Origin: Siphonodentalium dalli | Taxonomy: Eukaryota > Mollusca > Scaphopoda > Gadilida > Siphonodentaliidae | Assembly (NCBI GenBank): GCA_032622095.1 | Contig: CP136065.1 | Span: forward strand, 39,249,503 to 39,313,502 | Direction of reading: 5' to 3' | DNA: 64,000 bases | Shown: positions 48,440 through 58,650 of the stretch, piece after piece | How positions within the stretch are numbered: the first letter of the stretch is position 1 | Layout of the letters: the number at the start of each line of letters is the position of its first letter | Position numbers and translations under genes: made by a program | Notes under the pieces: generated by a model | Databases searched by the model: none | Told to the model about the DNA's origin: nothing | The model's input: the letters and a program-made list of their open reading frames with translations, nothing else

Positions 48440-49890
48440 TTCCGAAGTTTCACTATTCCGAAAGTTCTCAATTATAAAGGTTTGCTATTCCGAAGGTTAA
48501 CTATTTCGAAGGTTAGCTATTCCGAAGGTTCTCTATTCCGAAGGTTCGCTATTCAGAAGGTGTTTGTTATTTTAAAGATTAATTCTATATTCTAAAGTAT
48601 TTTGAGAGGGTTCTTTATCACGAAGACTCTTTTTATGAAGGAAATATCTTAAAACATTAAAACAATAAATGTGATTTTTGTTTTGTTTTCGCGGGTTTCC
48701 TTGAGATGTAATGTCATTACATTATGACATTATTTCTCAATACATATTCACGTCACGTAGCCCATACAATTGATATGATTCCATACGATTTAATGTCATT
48801 ACGTATAACCTTATATCTCAATAATCTTAGAGGCAAGAATATGCCAGATAAAGGCGGGTTATAACAGTGGGGCTATATAATGAATACTGGGGCGCCATAA
48901 CATACTCCGTAGCAGAATATCGCCGAATAGACGGGTATGAGATTAACCTAACTGCAATTGTGACATTGTATTGACTTTAAAGGCCCATTTAATTTTCGAG
49001 CCACCGATTATTTTTTATAGAGCCTTGATATACGGTTTTACTAACAATCTATCCCATAAAATATGATGAAAATACTATAATTCATCACCATTTGAAACGT
49101 CTGTATCTCAGAAGATGCCCATAGAAAAATAGAAAACAGCTGAAATCATAAAAAGACCCCCCCCCCCCCCCGTTATGGCTCACAGAATGCAACAGAATTC
49201 AAACTGAAAATGTATTTTCAATGGAAGTCGAATAAAATATAGAGTTATTCCCCCTCCATTGAAAATAATACACATCGCGCAACAAAACCAGATGAAACTT
49301 AAGCACAAAAACACGTCGGTAACTCACAAAAAACAACATGTTCACAGTTTATTACACCGTATAAGTTGAAATTACAATGTTAGGGAGCTTCCTATTTCAA
49401 ATTGTATATAATAGGGCATATATTTTTTATATGTGATCTGGGGGTTCGAAAATTACGTGGGCCTTTAATGTTGATATTTCTTTCAAATACAGATTGCCAG
49501 TTCGGACAGACTGTATCTCTTACACGTAGTTTGTTTCAGTCATGCATTACTCGTGTTTTCAACTTTCCATAATAAACGATAAACTTATACTGTCTTCTTC
49601 TATTAATAACCGACATTTGGGACAATTTGGGCATTATAATGGGGTGTATAAATGTACTATATGTGACTACTAGCGTAATAGTATTTTTCGTTCCTCGTGT
49701 GGTTTTTGTGGGGGGTGCAAATTTTGATTCATTTCTGGTTAAATACGGCCATAATAGAAAACCTTCAGAATGGCGAACCTTCGGAATAGCGAACCTTCGG
49801 AATAATGAATATTCGGAATAGGGAACCTTCGGAATAATGAACCTTCGGAATAGCGAACCTTCGGAATAATGAACCTTCGGCACAGAGAAA
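48440..49890. mobile_element. Foldback-like element with inverted minisatellite ends
   Basis: The left end (48440-48560) has about seven imperfect units of GCTATTCCGAAGGTT. The right end (49765-49880) has about eight units of the reverse complement, AACCTTCGGAATAGCG / AATAATG. The centre (48600-49760) is AT-rich with a poly-C run (49157-49171) and no recognised gene. Long inverted repeats built of short tandem units are the hallmark of foldback-type transposons; the assignment is by structure only. Confidence 0.7.
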
Positions 49891-49984
49891 TCTATCCATC
49901 CCTAAATCTGTACACATTCTTGAGTCTAATCATACCAAACGATAATATACAAATATACCACTCGCGCTACATCTCATGTCATAC

Positions 49985-50400
49985 CCCTGTGGACTTAAAT
50001 ATACAAAACAACAATAAACACAACCCTACCCATCTAAAGTATTGTCCCTGCATGATTGAAATGCGTTTTGCAGAATTGAGGCTCAACTGCACCAAAGACA
50101 ACATACCAGTCTAGAAATAAAACAAACATTCATACTACCATTCCCCTGGTATTACTTGTATATTATTGTATGGTATTACCTCAACTCATTCGAAATCACA
50201 GGGTGTGTTATTAGCTGCCATATAACATTAATAATAGGGAATGTAGAATTCATTTATTCACAAAATCCATCTCTAACTAGAAACCAACCCATATAAAAAG
50301 CACCATGGTTGTAGTGCCATGTTTATTCATTCTGCGCACAGCATAACATATTAAACACTTAAATTTAAATAAAATTATTAGATTTGATTTTATCACATAA
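49985..50400. repeat. Third start of block A, lacking the inverted-repeat element
   Basis: Matches 21150-21444 and then 22337-22490 directly, skipping the ~890-bp element, and stops after AGATTTGATTTTA. No 40-bp or 46-bp satellite follows. It marks the left edge of the third tandem unit, whose gene is at 55963-57465. Confidence 0.85.
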
Positions 50401-50569
50401 TTTGCCCATAAAAGCAGTTTCATAATTATTGGTAAGACACACGTTTAATATCAGCGCGTGCTATGACGTCACCCCGTTCTTCAAATGACTTGCGATCGCT
50501 GCAGTTTATGATTGTTGTTTTCGATGAATATTTCGCGTTGCTTCGCGCTTATTTGATCATGTGATAAAA

Positions 50570-51130
50570 GGTATCACAATATATAGAGTAACATCAAATA
50601 CACTCAGTTAAGATATCGTCAGGGACTGGCTATACGGTTTATGTTGGGGGTGGGTCAACAGCTTATGTGTGAGACCTGGTGGAACGATGCACTACACCAA
50701 AATCTGTGTTCAAACTGATAATTTCAGTTTACATGCCACACTCACGACAATATTCCTGAATCAGAGTGTTGTGTGACTCCCCGTGTGTCTTCATCATTTT
50801 TCCAACTTGTCACTAATGACTCAGCAGTCTCCAATTGATAAATATTTCCATTCCCATACTGCTTGGAAATTCATACTATCAGAACAATTTCAACCCATTA
50901 AATTTCCAAATACTGTGGTGTCAGGCACGAGATTCCAAACTGTGATAGCAGAGAAACACCCCACCCCTATTTTCGCGACCATTTATATCCCCGATATCGT
51001 GCTTTCATTTCCGTTTTTCAGTTTTCGGACGACAACAGTTCGTGGTGAATTAAGAGATATTCATGAGCATCATATTCAAAATACTATTTGTTATATATCC
51101 AACGCAAGACATGTCTCCGGAAACATACAT
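50570..51130. repeat. Diverged direct repeat (partner at 47690-48200)
   Basis: See the shared pieces listed for the partner. No gene was recognised; the ORF 50783-51151 covers non-conserved parts. Confidence 0.55.
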
Positions 51131-51169
51131 GTCTTAAATGTGCCTTCCTAAATTTGCGGCAGCATATTT

Positions 51170-51328
51170 AAGGATTAAATGTCATGTGGACTGTTTTTTT
51201 ATGGAGATGTAACCGTGAGGTAAGTGGTCATAACTTGTGTAAAACTCGAAGAATTTTACATACAAGTTATGACCGCTTACCTCACGGTTACATCTCCATA
51301 AAAACAGTCCACATGACAGTTAATCCTT
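51170..51328. repeat. Near-perfect 160-bp hairpin
   Basis: The left arm 51170-51244 and right arm 51254-51328 are complementary except for about four mismatches or indels (GTGGACTGTTTTTTTATGGA pairs with TCCATAAAAACAGTCCAC). The loop is about 9 nt. No flanking target duplication was obvious. It may be a MITE or a hairpin RNA source. Confidence 0.9.
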
Positions 51329-51330
51329 AT

Positions 51331-51768
51331 ATGTATATACATTTAGCGAAAAAGCCACCTTTGTAAATGTATTTAAATCGAAAAGTGTATCGTGACAAAA
51401 CCAGCCCAAAATATCCCATAGCACCCGACCAGAAACCAGCTGAGAACAATTTTAAAACGAGGCTCTTTATATTGAAACCTGATGATTTATTAAGTCAATC
51501 CTGCGCGAGTGCAAACGCGCCCAAAACATTACGCGTTCTTCTTCTCCAAAATCAATGACGCGTCGATGTAATTATGGTTGCAATCATGACCCTTTTGACC
51601 GAGAAATAATTACAACTAGTCACGTGGGCGCCGACCAATCGGAATGCTGGATTTAGTGATAATCACACTCAGTATGTATATATATATACGGTTATACCAT
51701 GCTATAATTGTGATCCGGTAATGACAGTATACTGAGCAACCATATGAATGAGATGTATTTCAATTAAA
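51331..51768. other. Intergenic sequence, nothing recognised
   Basis: Short ORFs only. A (TA)n stretch occurs at about 51678-51690. Confidence 0.4.
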
Positions 51769-54700
51769 GTCCAGAAGCAAAGGGCCAATTTTAGGGGTAA
51801 GTGAAAATTCTCTGTTAAAGTTTTTTCTCAGCGGATTGCGATTCTGGATGGCATGTGCTTCAATTTATGGGTGGGTGTGTGGAGTTCACACCCTTGAGCA
51901 TTTCCTGGAATCCAAGATGGCGTCCAACATGACCGACGTGTTACAAAATATGAACTAAGTCAGGTTTAATCCATTTTGTTTGGAGACAATGTCAATCCCT
52001 AAACAAATTTATCTTGGTATAACTTCGTGTATCTAGCCATATTGCAATGTGAAATGAACCCGAACTGAGTGAGTTAAGCACAGGCTATTATGACCTATAC
52101 AATTCATTCTCATTGGTGCATGAAAATTTGCGATTGTCAATATAATCAATCATTAGGTTGTAATGGTGGCAAATGTATCAACAGTGTTAGATTGGCGACA
52201 CACACTTGAACACATTTTTAGTAGCTACAGTATCGTTCAAAAGGCCTGCCAAAATCAGTATTTAGCCTCACACGATTAAGACATCATTTATGTTTATAAG
52301 CAGTGAGGCACATGTTGACATTTCACCATAGCAACAATGCAGTTCTAATTGCCACTGATCGGTAATTACATCATCACCGAATAGCTCAAATATCCGGAAA
52401 TAAAAAAAACATGGTCAAAGTTCAACATAATCTGGCTACGGGAATGGTGTAGTATTAGTCGTGATATGGTCTATCGACTGAAACAACCAAGCAAATAATC
52501 AACAGTCAATTAACTTTTTCTAGTAACATTTTTGATTATGCTATATATTTCATAGCAAGCAATGCTATGTGGATGATTATTGCTCACATTTGAGCGTTTT
52601 CAGATTAAGATAGTACCAAACATAATCACACATATCACAAGTAAATATCACTAACCCCCGAAGTAGAACCGACCGAACTCACGCTTCAATCGAAGGACGT
52701 ACGATTTGAGATTTTGTCATGAATCTGCGGTCAAGTCTTCTTGGGTCTGATATGTCCCACCAAATGCATAAATTTGTTGAGTTCTGAGAAGAGTTATTTG
52801 CATATCTACGCAGTACGCATTCGTCTACGCCAAGTGTGGAGTACTGGTGTGAAATATAATTTACCATAACCATGGTATACATTATATATAGTGGAGTCTG
52901 GGTACAGCTGTGGTGATGCTTGCTTCGACAGGCCATATAGCATTATATACAATGGTTTTCAAAATCCTGTATATTTATGTTCATGTCGAATCTTCGAAGT
53001 TGCCAGCTTTCTCCTGGTAATTATGTCCATTATATCTACCGCGATTATTGATAACCGGACGTGCAATACAATTAACTACCATCATTTAGTCAGGAACATG
53101 TATATTTCACAAAGATCATGGACAGAGGTTCAGACATGAAACAACGAACGTTGTTATAGGCATATACTTAGAATAAAAAAAATAAGTCATAACAGTGCAT
53201 TCGCTCCTAAATCCAAAGTGATATTCCGGAAATGTTTTCCATCACTACTTGTCGTTGAGTATCGCAATATTGCTTGTCATTTGGTGCCAGTGTCATAAAT
53301 AATATGCTCTGTGTTGTAATCACAATTGATTGAGTTCACCCCAAATTGGGATGTGCAATGGGCGAACAACTGATTCAGTGATTCAGAGAAACTGGTACCC
53401 TAGCCTATCCCAGTGTATCTTCAAGTTTATTCCACCGTGACCCGATTTTCTCCGCAAATATTGTTTACAAGCAACAATTGTTTTGGGCATAGAACCGCTC
53501 GCCATCGGGAGTAGTCTCCATAGTGTGACTATATTTCACTGAATAGTCCAAATTTGCACACTTCTATGGCTAGAGCTAGCCTATATTCAACAAGCTGTGT
53601 GCTACGCTTCAGTCAGCCGGTTGAGAATTAACCAGTTGCCAGTTGACCATGTTCACTTTGGGATCGGGTTATATGTGTTGTAATCATTGGAAAACTTTCG
53701 TCTTCCAACTATCGCTGACATACATTGTATTCAGGCGCTTGTTCTATGTCAGCTCACAAGGTATATATACTATAAAAATGGTGACGTGGCTCGAGGGCAA
53801 CGTTGCGGATTGTCTCCCGGAGGAACCAATGTCTTCGAGGCGGAGCAGAGGGAGACATTGGTTCCAATGGGGACTATCCGCAATGTTGCCCTCGAGCCAC
53901 GTCACCATTGTTTTTATTATACCGAGTAACCATGTCATATCATCGGGTGAAATAACCGCGAATCGCTTATATTTGACACCGGCATCCATGATGTTTACTT
54001 TGAAGAATGCGGAATTCGTCTGAATCGTGACAATTGGGGTTTCCGGTTTGAATGTCACGGTCAAAATACGTCATAAAATTTCATTCGGGTGCTTCCGTGA
54101 ACATGTTCGGGCTCTTTCGATCGGAGCGGTAAACATTGCAAAAATGGTGACCGGCAATGTTTCATGGGCGGGAAACATTGCAAATTGTAAAATCACGCCT
54201 TGTGGGAAATTAACATAGGCTTTTAATATGAGGTATAATAATGGTACATGTGAAACTATGATTCGTGACATCCCCTATAATCGTATTGCCACGGAAATAA
54301 CAGTGTTCTTCATGCATGAAGAGGCTGTTGAATAAATGTTAGTTCAGGGTCATACGATCAACTATACCCGGTATATGCTGATATCTAAACTCATACAAGT
54401 TCGATATTGTCATATGTACTTGTGTGGGTGATAATTGAATGTCATGATAACCCCGTTTACATTGTACCAACAGCCAAATGTATCATCTTTTGACGATACT
54501 GTGATCAAATTATCTCCCTGATCTTCTAGGGCATGACAGCATTCTGTGTTGTACAGCTTTTAGAACTCTGGAAATATCCAATTCAATTGTTGTGAGACTT
54601 ACTCATATCATTGCCGACAAGACCAGTATGACAAAATTACCGTGTACATCAGTATGCACCAATCATATTATCGCCATACACTGAGTGTGTATTCTCCACA

Positions 54701-55615
54701 TAGTAGAGGTCACGGTACTATATTATACAAGGTTGTATCTTGAATAATTGAAATATTGCGCGAGGGCCTCTGGTTTTCTAAAATATATCTCATATCGTAT
54801 GTGCATGTTATTTCCCATTTTCATATTGTCCTATATTGTGCCCTATTTAAATTGTTTCATTTTAATGTATATAATGCAGATTATCTAACTCCATGCATAT
54901 ATCAGTCACGACAAGCAAGCGCATAAGGATAAAATATATAATTTTCTATACATTTTCTGCCATTTTGACTGCCATCATAAACCGTTTCGTGCCCTAATGA
55001 AACTGTATTTTATAGGCAATACTCACACACGCTTATTAATTCCTTCTAGTATGTTCATTTAACATTAAAATATGGCCAGGTACCAATATTGAGTTTTCTG
55101 GAAAATTTAATATCACGTTCTATAACATCAACTTTGTTAGGGATTGGAAGTGGCTGATACGAAAGGAACAAGATGTAGTACTGAGCAAATGATCATTCCA
55201 TTTAATAAGAAAACAATACACAATTTGCAACCTGTCCAAAGTAATAGGTACGAATATACGAGATACGAGTGAAACAAATTATATTTTTCACATTCCGGTC
55301 GCCATTTTGGTAGCCACCTTTCTAATGGAGTGCCAATTTTCCTACAAACAGTAGAATAATGTAATAGCATCCACATAATATATAAATTCGAGTACATTTC
55401 ATGAGATATAGTTTCCAACAAAACAGATTAAAATTACTTAGTTCATATTCTATACTACGGCGGCCATCTTGGACGCCATCTTGGATAATAGGAAATGCTC
55501 AACGATGAGAACTGCACACCCACGTAGAAATTTATGTACACACCACCAGAATCACAATCCATAGAGAAAAAAACTTTAACAGATAATTTTTACTTCACCC
55601 CTATTGCTCCCGGAC
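51769..55615. mobile_element. 3.8-kb segment bracketed by ~250-bp imperfect inverted repeats
   Basis: 51769-52035 is the inverted counterpart of about 55380-55615. Shared pieces include GTCC..AGCAA at the outer edges, CTGTTAAAGTTTTTTCTC, GATTCTGG, GAGCATTTCCT, TCCAAGATGGCGTCCAA and AATATGAACTAAGT. The interior has only short ORFs (52679-52936, 53643-54023) with no recognised motif, plus two hairpins. It may be a decayed DNA transposon with long terminal repeats or an inverted duplication. It ends about 110 bp before the gene-3 3' fragment. Confidence 0.65.
53766..53914. repeat. GC-rich hairpin with ~58-bp stem
   Basis: The left arm 53775-53834 (ATGGTGACGTGGCTCGAGGG ... CCAATGTCT) pairs with the right arm 53853-53909 (AGACATTGG ... 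CCCTCGAGCCACGTCACCAT). There are few mismatches and an 18-nt loop rich in AGG/GGA. Weaker pairing extends into the flanking TATA-rich bases. A smaller perfect stem, GCAATGTTTC / GAAACATTGC, lies at about 54153-54181. Confidence 0.9.
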
Positions 55616-55724
55616 TGTGCGTCGATGTATGATTGGGATTTATAATGTTATTTTATAACGCATGTGTTATTTTAAAAATATAATGTGAAACTAAGACGTC
55701 TTTTTGAATTATCTCATGTACATA

Positions 55725-55925
55725 GCATGCAGGGTTGGCGCATATTACGACGGGACTGTTTACTGATATTAGTGAGCGACATCGTTGTCAGTCACAACTC
55801 AGTTCCATCAGTTGATTACTGTTGTAGTTGGAGACGTAAATGTTAGCTCCAAATATACATGCGTCCGTCGCATAACACCCACGTACCACACAGTATCGAT
55901 CTAAGATGTGTCGCGAGATCCGGGG
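55725..55925 (-). pseudogene. Partial, broken copy of the B-box/NHL gene 3' end
   Basis: On the minus strand this reads SRHILDRYCVVRGCYATDACIFGANIYVSN and MELSCD, then a stop, then a piece like CRSLILV..VICANPAC. It matches the last two propeller blades of the intact genes (SPDLATHL..PxGVCVFGANIYVCN..MELSRDGQRSRSVI..GICVNPARMCF). It lies directly downstream of gene 3 and shares the GAGATGTG-GCGAGATCCGGG segment with the shorter fragments downstream of genes 1 and 2, so the partial duplication predates the split of the three copies. Confidence 0.8.
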
Positions 55926-55962
55926 TCTGTTCGTGTAATGTACGTGAAGTTCCCTCGACATT

Positions 55963-57465
55963 TTACAGTTGACCCAAATATGATGTGATTGAGTCGTTAT
56001 TCCCAGTTGAAACCATGAAACACAGCCTTGCAGGGTTGACACATATTCCGACACATCCCGACCTTAGTATAACGGAGCGACGACGTTGTCCGTCACGGCT
56101 CAGTTCCATCACGTTGTTACTGCCGCTGTTGCAGACGTAAATGTTGGCTCCAAACACACACACGCCCATCGGACTAAACCCACCACATGGTATCGTTTTG
56201 ATATGTGTCGCGAGATTTGGGGACAACAGTACCACCTCACGGGCATTCGTATCCGTAACAACCAGGGCGTCTGCCGCCGGAGATGTATGTACAGCCACGT
56301 CCCATGGTTGCTGGAAGGCGTGTGACGACTGAGCAATGACATTACCACTCGTTGTTAGTGCACGCACGCAACGATCGTCGGGAGAGGCAACGATTAATCT
56401 TTCACCAACAAAAACGATACCAACACACCCTCCGGATACAGGAAACGATGCTTGATAACTGAGATCTGAGGTTTGATACACCGATATCTGATTTTGTGTG
56501 TGGTGCGTTACGTAGATGCGATCATTCAGATGGCATACACCATGTGGCTGGTAATTGTTCTCGAGATCGACAAACTTGGTGGTTGTACCGCTTTGAGTTA
56601 CCACCCGGAGCCTGTTTCGATTGTAGGATGCAACAATCATATCAGACGTCGCACTCTTGTTGAGGAATGTCATGACCGATCGAGTTCCATCGCAGGACAA
56701 TTCTAACTCCTTTTTAAATTCACTGATAGGTTTCTGACAAATAGCAATATCACACGAATCATTCAAAATTTTCTCTACAGAATCCAAAACTCCTTTATTG
56801 ATGACGGCCTCGTAATCTATCGGCGATAAGTCTTCGAAATCTCTTAGCAGGCTTTTTGAATTGGAAACAGCTTGGTGGAGCTTGATCGCGTGTTTGTTCA
56901 GAGATTCACCGCTTTGTGCAGCAGTTACATGATAAGTAGCCTGTGAGTCGACAGGAGTGTCCTCTCCTCCAGGGTTTATTGCCGCCCCTTCACATGTACG
57001 TGATTCCGCCTCTTGTGATGACAATTCTGGCCTCTCTTTCTTCAGTTCGGATAGAACGTTTACTATTTTATCCATGCTCCTTCCTGCCAATGTGTGCTTT
57101 GATATAACATCTCTAAAGCGATTGAGTATTTTCTGTTCGCAGTCATCAACTACTCGGCGTACCTCAGAAAATAGGTTTTGTACCTCCGTCATCATATCCT
57201 TCTGTCTTCCGTCATGTTTGGTTAGCCAATCGGGAACAGATTCTTGCTTGTCTTTTGCTTCTGATATTAATATATCAAGACCCGATTCGTATTCTTTGAT
57301 TTCCGCTTTAAATTGCGCTATCGCTTTTGACAGTTCTGCGTGTTTACATTCCGGGTATGCAAGTGAATGGCACGACGCGCAACATGGCATGACGTGTGTC
57401 CCACAGAATGAGTTGATAGGCTGAGAGTGCAGATCACAAAATCCGGCGGTGGACATGGTCGACAT
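55963..57465 (-). CDS. B-box / coiled-coil / NHL-like beta-propeller protein (RING-less TRIM-like), paralogue 3
   Basis: 500 codons, the most diverged of the three but collinear throughout. The N-terminus is extended by three residues (MSTMSTAGF; a second ATG at 57454-57456 would give the length of the others). The B-box has C10, H13, C21, H24, C29, C32 and C40, with the same His-to-Tyr change (LAYPEC). Two residues are missing in the linker (KERPELSSQEAES) and two are gained in a propeller loop (AVHTSPAADA). The propeller retains GGCVGIVFVG, GVCVFGANIYVCN and GICVNPARLCFMVS. An in-frame TAA (57469-57471) and an acceptor (57473-57475) define the start as in genes 1 and 2. The satellites flanking the other two genes are absent here. 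The frame is intact, so it is probably functional; the role is unknown beyond family architecture. Confidence 0.9.
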   Translation of the reverse strand: MSTMSTAGFCDLHSQPINSFCGTHVMPCCASCHSLAYPECKHAELSKAIAQFKAEIKEYESGLDILISEAKDKQESVPDWLTKHDGRQKDMMTEVQNLFSEVRRVVDDCEQKILNRFRDVISKHTLAGRSMDKIVNVLSELKKERPELSSQEAESRTCEGAAINPGGEDTPVDSQATYHVTAAQSGESLNKHAIKLHQAVSNSKSLLRDFEDLSPIDYEAVINKGVLDSVEKILNDSCDIAICQKPISEFKKELELSCDGTRSVMTFLNKSATSDMIVASYNRNRLRVVTQSGTTTKFVDLENNYQPHGVCHLNDRIYVTHHTQNQISVYQTSDLSYQASFPVSGGCVGIVFVGERLIVASPDDRCVRALTTSGNVIAQSSHAFQQPWDVAVHTSPAADALVVTDTNAREVVLLSPNLATHIKTIPCGGFSPMGVCVFGANIYVCNSGSNNVMELSRDGQRRRSVILRSGCVGICVNPARLCFMVSTGNNDSITSYLGQL

Positions 57466-57472
57466 GACTTAC

Positions 57473-57475
57473 CTG
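57473..57475 (-). other. Predicted 3' splice acceptor before gene 3 ATG
   Basis: Minus strand TTGTTTTTCAG followed by GTAAGTC-ATG, with the TAA in frame with the ATG. Position and frame are conserved with genes 1 and 2 despite sequence divergence. Confidence 0.65.
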
Positions 57476-58500
57476 AAAAACAAAATCGTTAAATCATTAA
57501 GTTCTTGTTAACAGTTAGTTACCCGGGACAAATTAATGTCAGAATCTCCTTAATGCGAACCGAAAATTTATTAATTGATTGGGGTTTACTGTCGCTTAAG
57601 GACACGTTAAGCAAGGACATATCACGACATTACCAGTTTTAGTGGTGGAAGAAATCCCAACAATTACAGCTAATAAAACAGTGATTTCAATGCCTGCTAA
57701 ACGGAAACATGTTAATCTGAATCCTTATCGCCAGCACTGGGGGGCTTGGAGTCGCTTGGAGTTGTTCCCTTTATCTCACCAACCGAACCACAGATGCCCC
57801 CAGTGCGAACAGAAAAATATAGCGACGCTATCTTGGGGAATTGGACTAATAAGTCATACAAAAATCCGAATATTCGAATATGCAACCAGGTTATAATTTT
57901 GAGTTCTAAGGATAAATAAATTATTTGATATGACATGTGCATTTTGTAGATATCTAATACAGTTTATGCTTGTCAGCATTAGTAACTTAAATGGGATATC
58001 TCTCCTCTCTATATTGAAAGACTATGAATGTACATTTCCACTTGTCAATAAAGTGAGAATGTGCTGCATTTGTACCAGGACATCACAGCGTGCTCTCTCT
58101 ATATAGCTGCATAATATACCACTTTCCAGAACAAGTGATGGGGGTGTGTTGGGAGTTTGATATGGTTTCACAAACTGCAAGCTGAGAGTTAAGTCCCCTC
58201 GCTTCCCTGATCTGACTTCTGCCACCCCATAATAATAATAATAATAACTAGAATGAAACTGTAATTGCACAGCAATTTCGATACTTCCATGTTCGCCAAT
58301 GACGGTAAATTGTGTCACCTGATAAAGCGTCAGTTTTCAGGAGACACATATCAGTATGGTGATACTGTAGCTCATAGTAATACTCGGCAACAACAGATTA
58401 TATCCACCAAATTTCATCAATATCTGCACCAAAAACAATTTGAGATATATACCAGCACGCCCGTGCTCCCAAACCGGAAGAGAAATCTGTAAACTGTATA
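57476..58500. other. Upstream region of gene 3, no further gene recognised
   Basis: Only about the first 60 bp resemble the intron upstream of genes 1 and 2. The remainder has short ORFs and an (ATA)n microsatellite at about 58226-58246. Promoter elements could not be assigned. Confidence 0.45.
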
Positions 58501-58650
58501 TATCATTATAGAGCGCAGACGCTGATGCACAAAGTCCCAACTAAATATCTCAAGCCTTCTGGATTCCGTATAAAGAGCGTTGTTTTATTCTTCGACCAGA
58601 AGCAAACTTTTTAACCGGAAGTGCGACCCCTATCGAAAAGGGTTAATAAC
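58500..58650. repeat. Composite repeat unit with CCGGAAGTG (first copy)
   Basis: TATAGAGCGCAGACGCTGATGCACA..AAAGTCCCAACT..ATTCCGTATAAAGAGCGTT..ACCGGAAGTGCGACCCCTAT. The same order recurs at about 59778-59920 and 60465-60610. Confidence 0.8.

Noticed and set aside
51170-51328. Hairpin as a microRNA precursor
   Set aside because: The stem is too long and too perfect for a typical animal microRNA; a MITE or hairpin-RNA source is more likely without expression data.
56957-57424. 155-codon plus-strand frame opposite gene 3
   Set aside because: Antisense shadow of the coding exon; gene 2 gives a similar shorter shadow at 31150-31455.
58020-58260. Possible tRNA-derived SINE ending in (ATA)n
   Set aside because: No A-box or B-box promoter motif could be placed on either strand.
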